DNA from: CAVRZY01 sp963725415
GTDB taxonomy: Bacteria > Acidobacteriota > Terriglobia > Bryobacterales > Bryobacteraceae
Length of the DNA stretch: 34,935 nt
Assembly (NCBI GenBank): GCA_963725415.1
Contig: CAVRZY010000189.1
Location: 1 to 34,935 of the forward strand
Reading direction: 5' to 3'
Below, piece after piece: positions 7,524-19,488 of the stretch. Below the pieces are notes generated by a model. The model was not told the origin of the DNA and made no database searches. It saw only the letters and a list, made by a program, of their open reading frames with translations. Every line of letters begins with the position of its first letter. Position 1 is the stretch's first letter. The translations under genes were made by a program, and so were the position numbers.

Positions 7524-10351
7524 ATGTCGCAGGATATAATAAAAATTAAGGGTGCCAGGGAGCATAACCTAAGGAACATTGATTTAGAGAATCCCCAGAA
7601 ACAAACTGGTGGTCATAACCGGGATCTCCGGCTCTGGAAAATCCTCCTTAGCTTTTGATACCATTTATGCAGAAGGACAGAGGAGGTATGTAGAGTCTCT
7701 TTCCGCGTATGCCCGGCAGTTTTTGGGTATGATGGAAAAACCGGATGTGGATTTTATAGAAGGACTTTCCCCGGCTATCTCCATCGAACAGAGAAGCGCC
7801 TCAAAGAACCCCCGCTCCACAGTTGGCACCATAACTGAGATATACGATTACCTCAGGCTCCTTTATGCCAGGGTAGGCATTCCCTTTTGTTACAAATGTG
7901 GAAGACAAATCACCCAGCAGACCGCAGAACAGATAGTAGATGCGGTTTTAGCTTTGCCGAAGAACAGCAAAGTCTCGGTTTTAGCCCCTCTGGTCAGGGG
8001 AAGGAAAGGCGAATACAAGGAACTATTTCAGGAAGTCAAAAAGGAGGGGTTTGTCAGGATACAGGGTCGATGGAAAAATATTTGAGATAGAAGAAGAGCC
8101 AGTGCTTAACAAAAATAAGAAACATAACATCGAGGTAGTAGTAGACAGACTAATAGTGGGTGACAAGATAAAGAAAAGGCTGGCAGATTCCATAGAGACT
8201 GCTTTAAAATTAGGCTCCGGTATAATTCTGATAGATATAAATAATAAAGAAGATTTAGTTTTCTCAGAACATTATACCTGCCCACATTGCAATATAAGCT
8301 ATGAAGAGCTAACCCCCCGGATGTTCTCTTTTAACTCTCCTTTTGGGGCCTGTCCTGCCTGTTCTGGTCTCGGAACAAAAATGGAGGTAGACCCGGATTT
8401 AGTTGTGCCGAATCGGGAACTCTCCATAGCCCAGGGAGCTATCCTTCCCTGGGGCATACCTTTTGGCTCTTACTACATGCATCGGTTAAGGGGTCTTTCC
8501 AATCATTATAAATTCAACTTATATACCCCTTTTGAAAAACTGAGCCAGGAAGTTCAAAAAGTAGTTCTTTACGGAACTGATGAGGAAGTGAAATTTCAAT
8601 GGGAGTTTGAAAACGGAAAGGGAAAAGGGGAATATTTCGGCACATTTGAGGGGGTGATACCGAATTTGGAAAGAAGATATATCCAGACAGAATCTGAAGG
8701 GATAAGGGAGTGGATCCAGAAGTTTATGCGCATAAAACCGTGTCTGGAGTGCGGAGGTGCCAGGTTAAAGCAGGAAAGCCTCTCAGTCAAAGTCGGAGGA
8801 CTTTCCATAAGCCAGCTTACTGCCTTATCCATCAAAGGGGCAAGAGAGTTTTTCCAGAACCTTTCGTTATCCAAAAGAAACCAGCAGATAGCCAGGCAGA
8901 TACTGAAGGAGATAAATGAGAGAATTGGGTTTCTGGTGGACGTGGGTCTGGATTACCTGACCTTAGATCGGGCTGCATCCTCCTTGTCTGGGGGCGAGGC
9001 GCAGAGGATAAGGCTGGCTACCCAGATAGGGTCTAGGCTGGTCGGGGTTTTATACATACTGGATGAGCCCTCAATCGGGTTACACCAGAGAGATAACAAA
9101 AGGCTGCTCAATACTCTCCTGGGTTTGAGGGATTTAGGGAATACCGTTTTGGTAGTGGAACATGACCGGGAAACGATTGAGACTGCTGATTACGTGATAG
9201 ATTTAGGTCCAGGTGCAGGTAAACAAGGAGGCAGTGTGGTCGCCTGCGGGCCTCCTCTTGCTATCAAAAAGAATAACCAGTCCTTGACCGGGATGTACCT
9301 TTCAGGCAAACTGTCAATTCCGGTTCCGAAAAAAAGGAGGTTATCCAATGGAGATTGCCTTTCGATATTAGGCGCTTCAGGAAACAATTTGAAAAAGATC
9401 AGAGTGGATATTCCCTTGGGTGTTTTCACCTGTATAACGGGTGTATCCGGTTCTGGGAAATCTACCCTGATAAATGAAACCTTATACAGAGTGCTGGCAA
9501 ACCACTTTTACGGGTCAAACATCTCTCCGTTAAAATATGAAGACATTATCGGTCTTGAGAAAATCGACAAAGTGATAAATATCAATCAGTCCCCAATTGG
9601 AAGAACTCCCCGTTCCAATCCTGCGACTTATACCGGGGTTTTCACTTTCATCCGGGACCTTTTTGCCCAGATTCCTGAGGCAAAAGTCAGAGGTTATAAG
9701 GCTGGAAGGTTTAGTTTCAACGTGAAAGGTGGAAGGTGCGAGGCTTGCGAGGGAGATGGAATTATCAAAATAGAGATGCATTTTCTGCCAGACGTTTATG
9801 TCCCCTGCGAGGTATGCAAAGGTAAGAGATATAATCGAGAAACTCTAGAAGTAAGGTACAAGGGAAAGAATATCGCTGAGGTTTTAGATATGACAGTGGA
9901 TGAAGCTTTAACCTTCTTTGAGTACATACCCAGCATTCGCAGAAAGCTTCTGACTTTGAAGGAGGTTGGGTTGGGCTACATCCATTTAGGTCAATCTGCC
10001 ACTACCTTATCCGGGGGAGAAGCCCAGAGGGTCAAGCTTTCTACCGAGCTTTCAAAAGTGAGTACTGGTAAAACCTTCTACATCTTAGATGAGCCGACTA
10101 CCGGTCTGCATTTCGAGGATATAAAAATGCTTTTAAAAGTTCTGGATCGGCTGGTGGAATTAGGCAATTCCGTGGTGGTGATCGAGCATAACTTAGACGT
10201 GATCAAAGCTGCAGATCATATCATAGATTTAGGCCCCGAGGGTGGGGATGAGGGTGGGGAAGTCATTGCCGCGGGCACTCCTGAACAGGTGGCTCAGAAT
10301 GGAAGCTCCTATACTGGGAAGTTTCTTAAGAAGATTCTAAATATAAATTAA
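7524..10351 (+). CDS. uvrA: Excinuclease ABC subunit A, two frameshifts
   Basis: UvrA is the ATPase that finds bulky DNA lesions and loads UvrB in nucleotide excision repair. The start is ATG 7524 (MSQDIIKIKGAREHNLRNID) with AAGGTG at 7515-7520. One extra base near 7588-7592 shifts the frame before ITGISGSGKSSLAFDT, the first Walker A; a second near 8062 separates EGFVRI from RVDGKIFEIEEEP. After that the frame is open to 10351, giving about 940 residues, the normal length. Visible features are the zinc module CPHC..CPAC (8279-8360), LSGGEAQRIRLA and ILDEPSIGLH of the first ATPase, the second Walker A GVSGSGKSTL, the zinc module CEAC..CEVC (near 9738-9820), and LSGGEAQRVKLS with ILDEPTTGLH. 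All key residues are present, so the breaks are more likely sequence errors than decay. Confidence 0.96.
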
Positions 10352-10424
10352 TGACAGATGACAAATAACAAATGACAGAAAAATAATAGCGGATGAATGA
10401 TGACGAATGATTGATTTAATGTAG

Positions 10425-10484
10425 GGGCGAGGTTTCCTCGCCCAATTTTTTCGTAGGGACAGAACATCGTTCTGTCCTTTTTTT
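10425..10484 (+). terminator. Tandem Rho-independent terminators after uvrA
   Basis: The first hairpin GGGCGAGG/CCTCGCCC (10425-10443, loop TTT) is followed by AATTTTTT. The second, GGACAGAAC/GTTCTGTCC (10457-10477, loop ATC), is followed by seven T residues. Both hairpins have a GTAGGG left edge. The preceding 10351-10420 holds low-complexity TGACAAATGACA-like units. Confidence 0.8.
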
Positions 10485-10555
10485 GAAAGTATCGTAGAGG
10501 AGGTGCTTGACTTCACCCTTCCTCCTGTCTTTGTCCCGATTTTTCACTTTCTTAA

Positions 10556-10608
10556 TTGACAATCAAGCGATTTGTTTATTTATTATAATTACAATCAAAG
10601 CTATATCA
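10556..10608 (+). promoter_or_regulatory. Candidate promoter for the Ser/Thr kinase
   Basis: TTGACA at 10556-10561 is followed by TTTATT at 10579-10584 (17-bp spacer) or TATAAT at 10584-10589 (22-bp). CAAAGCTATATCAG begins 40 nt after the TTGACA, exactly as CAAGGCTCTATCAG does after the promoter at 1346. The ATG is at 10620. Confidence 0.45.
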
Positions 10609-10619
10609 GGGCCTAAGAA

Positions 10620-10905
10620 ATGCTGGGCAAAACCATTTCTCATTACAAAATTTTAGAAAAGCTGGGTGAGGGGGGGATGGGTGTGGTGTATAAAGCCCAG
10701 GATACCAAGTTAGACCGGATAGTGGCATTAAAGTTCCTGCCTAAGCAATTTCTTTGTGATAGTGAAGCCAAAACCAGATTCGAGCATGAAGCCAAAGCCG
10801 CATCTGCCTTAGACCATCCAAATATTTGCTCTATCCATGAGATAGATGAAATCGAAGGGGAATGCTTTATCTCAATGGCTTATGTTGAAGGAAAATCACT
10901 CAAAA
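10620..10905 (+). CDS. PknB-type Ser/Thr protein kinase, N-terminal 95 residues only
   Basis: The ATG at 10620 opens a Hanks-type kinase N-lobe. The glycine-rich loop is GEGGMG at residues 16-21, the catalytic lysine is K38 in VALKFLP, and the conserved DHPNICSIHEI segment follows. At about SLKK the sequence changes within a few bases to G/C-rich metH coding in another frame. The catalytic loop, activation segment and any sensor domain are therefore missing. Membrane-anchored kinases with this N-terminus usually carry TPR or propeller sensor domains. The truncation coincides with an abrupt change in base composition, so I read it as a junction rather than a natural gene end. Confidence 0.85.
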
Positions 10906-13851
<2,946 letters not shown>

Positions 13852-13944
13852 GCATTCTTGATTTTTGCCTTTTGCCTTTTGATTTCTGCCTCTCAGGTCC
13901 CCTCCCGTTCCAGCTTGCCTGTAGTCTGCTCAAAGCGCCAGTAG

Positions 13945-13963
13945 GACAGGCCCATGGCCTGTC
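13945..13963. repeat. Palindrome GACAGGCC-CAT-GGCCTGTC downstream of metH
   Basis: A perfect 8-bp stem with loop CAT, framed by TAGGA and TCCTA-like flanks. Just after the metH stop (13858-13885) is a T-rich run of TTTTGCC units. No T-run follows this hairpin, so it is more likely a dispersed palindrome than a terminator. Confidence 0.5.
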
Positions 13964-14020
13964 TCCTCCTAGTTGGCCCAACAGAAAGCCCACTCCTTTG
14001 AGAAAGTGGCCTTAGAATAG

Positions 14021-14290
14021 AGACAATTGAAGGAGGCCCAGGCGGATGGGCTCACGTTTGACGAAATCTGCTTCTCAGCGTTCCGTGGTGAGGTCATCGA
14101 GGTCTATCCGGCCGACAGGCCGTAGCCGAGTTGTCTCGTATATGGGAAGACGTTTCGCGGCGAGCCCGTGCACACTGTTTGGGCGTACAACGAGCAGAAC
14201 GGGTGGGTAGTTCTGATCACGGTCTGCCGCCCTGATCCTAGCAAGTGGATCGATGGACGGCGAAGGAGGAAGCCGTATGATGCCATTTGA
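14021..14290 (+). pseudogene. DUF4258-type toxin remnant with an in-frame TAG
   Basis: The frame reads LKEAQADGLTFDEICFSAFR, then GEVIEVYPADRP, then TAG at 14126-14128, then PSCLVYGKTFRGEPVHTVWA and onward to RKPYDAI with TGA 14288-14290. DUF4258 proteins, a RelE-like toxin group, typically have GEIIE.Y..D.P.PSCL.YG at this place, so TAG stands where an aromatic codon such as TAC or TAT is expected. There is another TAG upstream at 14018 and no credible start; the usual N-terminal helix is missing. The 3' end overlaps the start of a YgiT-type antitoxin by 14 nt, as in working pairs of this kind. I read it as a decayed or mis-sequenced toxin. Confidence 0.7.
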
Positions 14291-14519
14291 AAAGTGCCCA
14301 GTTTGCGGTGGTGAACTGGCAGGAATGGAAGTCGAGAAGCTGCTCCGAGGCGGCAATCATATCGCCGCCTTGAAGGTCCACGCGGAGGTGTGCGAGCGTT
14401 GCGGGGAACTCCTCTATTCGCAAGAAACCGTCCAGCGCTTCGAGCAGATTAAAGCCAAACTCCAGCACCAGGAAACCTCAGAGTTTCACCCTCTGGGGCT
14501 GTCTTTTGAAGTCCGATGA
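14277..14519 (+). CDS. YgiT-type zinc-finger antitoxin
   Basis: A protein of 80 residues from ATG 14277, preceded by the strong Shine-Dalgarno AAGGAGG at 14263-14269. An ATG three bases later is an equal alternative. It carries a CPVCGG...CERCGE zinc ribbon, two CxxC pairs about 30 residues apart, as in the N-terminal half of MqsA. Proteins of this family neutralise and autoregulate with DUF4258 or MqsR-like toxins. The tail SEFHPLGLSFEVR lacks the helix-turn-helix of full MqsA. Its toxin partner upstream overlaps it but is broken, which would leave an orphan antitoxin. Confidence 0.8.
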   Translation: MMPFEKCPVCGGELAGMEVEKLLRGGNHIAALKVHAEVCERCGELLYSQETVQRFEQIKAKLQHQETSEFHPLGLSFEVR

Positions 14520-14634
14520 CGTGACGGCCCACAGGACCTGCGTTGCGGACTGGCTTCGACCCTGCTCTTGACGAAGCGACGCATGGACCCTTGTTTTCGT
14601 GAGAGTCGCGGCGGTAGTCCTGCAGTCCCGCGAG

Positions 14635-14675
14635 CCTTCCACCACCCCGAGTGCGCCTACTTTAGCGCACAATAG
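14635..14675 (+). repeat. Diverged copy of the metH 3' end
   Basis: These 41 bases match 13811-13851 (the last codons and stop of metH) at 37 positions. Translated they give HHPECAYFSAQ and stop, against HHPDCAYFTAE and stop in metH. Similarity does not clearly extend upstream. It ends 4 nt before the ATG of the next gene. Confidence 0.7.
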
Positions 14676-14679
14676 CCAT

Positions 14680-17600
14680 ATGAGTTCGCGTACTAACCTC
14701 ACCCTGGTTGTCGCTCTCGCTTGGCTGCCCGGTCTCGCCACGACCGCCACCCTCGCTGACTACGCCAATCTCCCGCTCGCTTTCGAGCGCAACACCGGAC
14801 AAGCCGGCCCCCAGGTCCACTACCTGGCACGCGGCCCCGGCTACACCTTGCTTCTGAGCCCCACCCAAGCCGTGCTGCTCCTGAAAGGGGATGTCGCGCT
14901 CTCCATGAACCTCCTCGGAGCGAATTCCAGCCCGCGCCTTGACGCCCTCGACTCGTTGCCCGGGACCAGCAACTATCTCCTCGGCAACGACCCCGCCCGC
15001 TGGCGCACCGGTATCCCTCATTTCGCGCGGGTGAGGTATCAGAATGCCTGGCCCGGCGTGGATATCCTCTTCTATGGCAACCAGCGCCGCCTCGAGTACG
15101 ACCTCGTCGTTTCTCCTGGCGCCGACCCGAGGCTCATCCAGTTCAACTTCGTAGGAGCACGCGAGCTCCCGCATCGACGCCCGCGGCGACCTCGTCCTCC
15201 ACTTCGCCGGCGGCGAGATCCGCCAGCACAAGCCTCTGGTCTATCAGGCATTGGACGGCGTTCGCCATCCCATCCAGGGATCCTACGTCCTCACGGCCAA
15301 ACGCCGCGTCGCCTTCCGCCTCGCCCCCCACGACCCCCGCCGGCCCTTGATCATCGATCCGGTCCTCTCCTACTCCAGCCACCTGGGCGGGAGCGGCGTG
15401 GACAACGGCCTCTCCATTTCCGTGGACTCGGCCGGCAACGCCTATGTGGCCGGTTCTACCCTCTCCGCCAATTTCCCCACCCTGACCCCCGTCCAGGCCA
15501 AGTGGGGCGGCAACAACAGTCTGGATGCCTTCGTAGCCAAAATCAATCCCTCGGGATCCGCTCTGCTTTACGCCACCTATCTCGGCGGCAGCGACTACGA
15601 TATCGCCAACGGCATCGCCGTGGATGGCTCCGGTAATGCCTACCTCGTGGGAACCACCGCCTCCAGCGACTTCCCCACCGTGAATCCCTTCCAGGAGCGC
15701 TACCGCGGAGGAATGTTCGTCAGTGGCGGACCCGGCGGTGACGCCTTCGTGGCAAAGCTCAATCCCACTGGCGGCGCACTGGTCTATTCCACCTACCTGG
15801 GAGGCTCCCTGGATGACTTCGGGAACGCCATCGCCGTGGACCCGGCCGGCAACGCCTTCGTCGCCGGCTACACCGAGTCCAAGGATTTCCCCCTTCAAAA
15901 CCCTCTCCAGGGTACCCTTCGCGGCAGCTTTGCGCCCGGGATGTGCGTTATCAGTAGGACCCAGTCTACGGTGACAGTCAGCTTTTGCGGCGACGCCTTC
16001 GTCACCAAGCTGAACGCCTCCGGCAGAACGCTGGTCTACTCGACCTTCCTCGGCGGCAACGAGGACGACCGCGGTCTCGCCATTACCGTAGATTCCTCGG
16101 GCAGCGCCTATGTCTCCGGCGTCACCGAATCCAGCGACTTCCCAACCGCCAGCCCTGCCCTGCCCAACTCCCGAGGAGGCGCCGACGCCTTTGTCGCCAG
16201 GCTGAATCCCAACGGCGCCGCCCTGGTCTACTCAACGTATCTAGGGGGCAGCCTGAGCGACTCCGGCAGAGGCATCGCCGTGGACCCGGCGGGGAATGCC
16301 TACGTCGCCGGCACCACCAGCTCGACGAATTTTCCCAGCTTCAACGGGCCGCAGTCCCTTTCCGGCGGCGGCGACTCGGACGCCTATGTAACCAAGCTGA
16401 GTCCCAGCGGCACTCTGCTTTACTCCACCTATCTCGGGGGTGGCGGCTCGGACACTGCGTACGGCATCGCCGTGGATGCGCAGGGCAACGCCTACGTCGT
16501 CGGTACCACGGCCTCCACCAACTTCCCCACCACGCCCTCCGCCCTGCAATCCGCCAACCGCGGCAACAACGATGCCTTCGTCACCAAACTGGCCGCCAGC
16601 GGCTCGAATTGGGCCTACAGCTCCTACTTGGGCGGAACCGGCGCCGAGGGGGGTCGGGGCATCGCCCTGGATGCCGCTGGCAATGCTTACCTCACGGGTA
16701 ACACCGCCTCCACCGATTTCCCTACCGCGCGCCCGTTCCAGGCCCAGTACGCGGGCCCCGCTCCGCCCGCCACCCCGGCCGGCGATGCCTTCATTACCCG
16801 GGTTGACTTCGTCGAAGCTGTGCTCCAGGCCGCGCCCAGCACTCTCTCGTTCCTGTTTGTGCTGGGAGGCGCCGCCCCGCCCGCTCAGGAACTACAGATA
16901 TCCAGCGGCGCCACTCCGATCAGCTTCACCATCGAGGTCTCGGGAGGAAGCTGGGTCTCCGCGACTCCCGCCACCGGAACTTCGCCCGCTAAGCTGGCCG
17001 TTTCGGTGAACCCCGCAGGTCTGCCTGCCGGCGTCTACAACGCCACCATCCGCATCGCTTCCCCCTCCGCCGTCAACAGCCCCCAGACCGTCTCCGTCCG
17101 CCTTACTGTGTCCTCCGCGCCGCTCTTCTCGGCCGCTGGCGTCGTCAATGCCGCCAGCTTCCTCCCCGGCCCGATCGCCCCCGGCGAGATCGTCACCATC
17201 TTCGGAATCCGAATCGGGCCGGACGCCCTAGTCGGCTTGCGCCTGAACACCGCTGGCTTGGTGGATAACATCCTCGCGGATACCCGGGTGCTCTTCGATG
17301 GAATCGCCGCCCCGCTCATCTACGTCTCCTCCGGCCAGTTGAGCTGTGTCGTCCCCTATTCGGTCGCCGGCAAGACTACCACCCAGGTCCAGATCGAGTA
17401 CAAAGGCGAGCGTTCGACCCCAGTCTCCTTGCAGCTCGTCGCCGCCGCCCCCGCCATCTTCACCGCCGATTCCTCCGGCAAAGGCAACGCCGCCATCCTC
17501 AATCAGGACGGCGCCATCAACTCCCCGAACCTCCCGGCAGAGAAAGGCTCAGTGGTGGTCTTCTATGCAACCGGCGAAGGAGAAACCGATCCCCCGGGCG

Positions 17601-17836
17601 TGGACGGCCAGCCTGCTCTCGCCGTCTTTCCCAAGCCCAAGCTCCCGGTCTGGGTCCGCATCGGAGGAATCGACGCCCAGGTCCTCTACGCCGGCGCCGC
17701 CCCAGGCCTCGTGGCCGGCGTCCTCCAGGTCAACGCGCGCATCCCCGACTCGGTCACTGCCGGCACCGCCGTCCCCCTGCTCCTCACCGTCGGAACCCTC
17801 GCCAGCCGCCCCGACGTCACCATATCTATTCGCTGA
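14680..17836 (+). CDS. Secreted SBBP-repeat/BACON/TIGR03437 protein, one frameshift
   Basis: About 1,050 residues starting at ATG 14680 with a signal peptide (LTLVVALAWLPGLATTATLA). The N-terminal module (FERNTGQAGPQVHYLARGPGY) is the one that precedes SBBP repeats. One extra base in a CCC run near 15165 shifts the frame before RIDARGDLVLHFAGGEI. From about 15370 to 16800 there are roughly seven repeats of 55-70 residues built on YSTYLGGS..D.G.GIAVD..GNAYV.G.T.S..FPT, a beta-propeller-type repeat. A BACON-like domain follows (near 16860-17120), then a C-terminal TIGR03437 domain (VVNAASFLPGPIAPGEIVTI, YAGAAPGLVAGVLQVN), which is expanded in Solibacter-type Acidobacteriota. The role is probably extracellular adhesion or carbohydrate contact; the substrate is unknown. 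Confidence 0.9.
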
Positions 17837-17846
17837 CCCTCAGTGG

Positions 17847-17867
17847 GAACAGGCTTCCAGCCGGTTC
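17847..17867. repeat. Imperfect palindrome GAACAGGCT-TCC-AGCCGGTTC
   Basis: A 9-bp inverted repeat with one A/G mismatch and loop TCC lies 10 nt after the SBBP gene stop. No T-run follows. It could be a dispersed acidobacterial palindrome or a weak transcription barrier. Confidence 0.4.
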
Positions 17868-17927
17868 TGCCGTCGGGGTGCCCTCTGGGCCGGGGCGGCT
17901 GTCTGCGGCCCGAAATTCCCAACCGGA

Positions 17928-17964
17928 TTTAACGACTCCCGTTTAACGAATCTCGGTGTATACT
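17928..17964 (+). promoter_or_regulatory. higBA promoter region with direct-repeat operator candidate
   Basis: TTTAACGA occurs at 17928-17935 and again at 17942-17949, so the repeat period is 14 bp. A -10-like TATACT lies at 17959-17964, just before the GTG start at 17971. HigA-type antitoxins bind paired sites that overlap their own promoter, so this is a sensible operator candidate. Confidence 0.4.
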
Positions 17965-17970
17965 CAAATC

Positions 17971-18249
17971 GTGATCCGCTCTTTCCGCTGCCGGGAAACG
18001 GAAAGGCTGTTCCGGCGCGAACGCACCCGGAGATTTAGCGCCATCGAAAACGTGGCGCGGCGCAAGTTGCGAATGCTGGATGACGCCGAGACTCTCCAGG
18101 ATCTCGCTGCCGTGCCGGGCAACCGTTTGGAACTGCTGCGCGGCAACCGGCGAGGTCAGCACAGCCTCCGCATCAACGACCAGTGGCGCATCTGTTTCGT
18201 CTGGCGAGACAACGCGGCGGAAAATGTGGAGATCGTCGATTATCACTGA
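17971..18249 (+). CDS. higB: HigB-type (RelE superfamily) mRNA-cleaving toxin
   Basis: A protein of 92 residues from GTG 17971, the start that gives the family's usual opening IRSFRCRETERLF. The RelE fold is supported by ARRKLRMLDDAETLQDLAAVPGNRLE and the C-terminal block GQHSLRINDQWRICFVWRDNAAENVEIVDYH. HigB-like toxins of this subtype cut ribosome-bound mRNA; arginines and the terminal histidine of this block are the usual active residues. An in-frame ATG lies 15 nt upstream at 17956 but has no better support. higA follows after 10 nt with the toxin-first order typical of higBA. It looks intact. Confidence 0.88.
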   Translation: MIRSFRCRETERLFRRERTRRFSAIENVARRKLRMLDDAETLQDLAAVPGNRLELLRGNRRGQHSLRINDQWRICFVWRDNAAENVEIVDYH

Positions 18250-18259
18250 GGAGGTCGGT

Positions 18260-18568
18260 ATGGACAGGCGAAGGAGCCCACGGTTGCCCCCTATTCACCC
18301 TGGGGAGATCCTGCGGGAGGAGTTCTTGAAGCCACTTGGCATGTCGGCTCACCAGTTGGCCCTCCGGCTTCGCGTGCCCGCCACGCGCATCACCGATATC
18401 GTCAATGAAAAGCGAGGCATCACAGCCGACACGGCCCTGCGCTTGTCCCGCTACTTCGGCACCACGCCCAAGTTCTGGCTCAATCTCCAGGCTTCCTACG
18501 AGCTTGAAGTTGCCCAAGACCACTTAGGTGACTCCCTCAACCAGGAAGTCCTGCCAAGATCCGCGTGA
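18260..18568 (+). CDS. higA: HigA-type XRE-family antitoxin
   Basis: 102 residues from ATG 18260 with GAGGAGG at 18248-18254 overlapping the higB stop. It opens with the family signature PPIHPGEILREEFLKPLGMS. A helix-turn-helix follows (HQLALRLRVPATRITDIVNEKRGITADTALRLSRYF), then PKFWLNLQASYELEVA, all diagnostic of HigA/VapI antitoxins. It should bind HigB and repress the shared promoter, possibly through the TTTAACGA repeats upstream. Confidence 0.92.
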   Translation: MDRRRSPRLPPIHPGEILREEFLKPLGMSAHQLALRLRVPATRITDIVNEKRGITADTALRLSRYFGTTPKFWLNLQASYELEVAQDHLGDSLNQEVLPRSA

Positions 18569-18638
18569 GATCGGGCCCTGCCGCGCTCTCCCTCCGCCGC
18601 CGTCGCCGCGGTCGGCCGCGCCGTAAGTGCACGCCCCC

Positions 18639-19430
18639 CTACTTCCCCAGCGCGCCACGGGTCGCGCCCAGGGTGTTGGCTAGCGACTCGCGAGGCAGGT
18701 TGCGGATGATCGGCTCGATCAGCCAGCCCAGCCCCGTGGGCACGTTGCGCGTCAGCGAAATGGCCTCGCACTCCACGTACACGCCCCCGTCCCTCTCCTG
18801 GAACCGCCAGTAGGAGTATAAGCGCCACAACACCCCCCAGCCCGTCCCCACCGGCGATTCGTACTCCCCGGGTTTGCCCGGGTTCCGCACTTCCGCAATC
18901 CGGGTGCTGTAGGAACGGCTGTGACAGCGCGTCCGATCCAGCGGGAAATAGCGCACCTCGTGCTCGGTGTTCAGCACCACCGTCAGGATCTTCTTCTTCA
19001 GCAGCCGCATGTAGATCTTGTAGTCGTTGCCGCTGTGGCTGACAGTCTTCGAATCCACCACCTCGGGCTGGTAGATCTTCTTGTGGTTGTCGTAATTCTG
19101 CACCAGCGCCAGCGTCTTCTCCAGCGTGGTGCCCGGAATGAACACCCCCCCGATCCAGTCGTGAATTAACCCGTCCTGGACCCGCACTTGCCCCTTTCCA
19201 TTCCAGCCCTCTATCACGATCTGTCCCTGGCGCACCTGCTGGCGTCTTTCGGCCTGCTCATCGACCCACAGGAAACTCTTGCCCCCGCGCAACTGCGCCT
19301 CCAGCCGCCCCTCCGTCGCCCGGATGTAACGCTCGAACGCCTGGACGGTCTCCTTCTTCAGCTCCGCCGGCGCCGCCGCCGGCTGCGCCCCCAGCCACAT
19401 GCAACACAAACAGACGATTCTAGGACCCAA
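18639..19430 (-). CDS. Secreted SRPBCC/START-like protein of unknown function
   Basis: 263 residues from ATG 19430. A signal peptide (CLCCMWLGAQPAAAPA) is followed by a helical segment and then a fold with alternating strands: RQGQIVIEGWNGKGQVRVQD, GLIHDWIGGVFIPGTTLEKT, LALVQNYDNHKKIYQPEVVD, and YFPLDRTRCHSRSYSTRIAE. It ends in the helix GWLIEPIIRNLPRESLANTL. This pattern of a curved sheet plus a long C-terminal helix is typical of polyketide-cyclase/START-like (SRPBCC) ligand-binding proteins common in Acidobacteriota. No catalytic motif is obvious. It is divergent from the CDP-alcohol phosphatidyltransferase gene, with 58 bp between them. Confidence 0.7.
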   Translation of the reverse strand: MGPRIVCLCCMWLGAQPAAAPAELKKETVQAFERYIRATEGRLEAQLRGGKSFLWVDEQAERRQQVRQGQIVIEGWNGKGQVRVQDGLIHDWIGGVFIPGTTLEKTLALVQNYDNHKKIYQPEVVDSKTVSHSGNDYKIYMRLLKKKILTVVLNTEHEVRYFPLDRTRCHSRSYSTRIAEVRNPGKPGEYESPVGTGWGVLWRLYSYWRFQERDGGVYVECEAISLTRNVPTGLGWLIEPIIRNLPRESLANTLGATRGALGK

Positions 19431-19488
19431 AGTAGGAAGCTCCCTACGCCTTTATACCGCAAACCGGCTACTATAGGTAAACCGGACT

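Noticed and set aside
7352..7579. 75-residue minus-strand frame with a lipoprotein-like start (LIFIISCD)
   Set aside because: Its first 20 or so residues are the antisense of the conserved uvrA N-terminus, so the apparent signal is an accident; only the later part is kept as a possible gene remnant.
13945..13963. metH terminator
   Set aside because: No T-run follows on either strand.
15370..16800. Regularly spaced similar sequences resembling a repeat array
   Set aside because: They are the SBBP protein repeats, 55-70 codons apart and coding, without identical repeats or spacers; not a CRISPR array.
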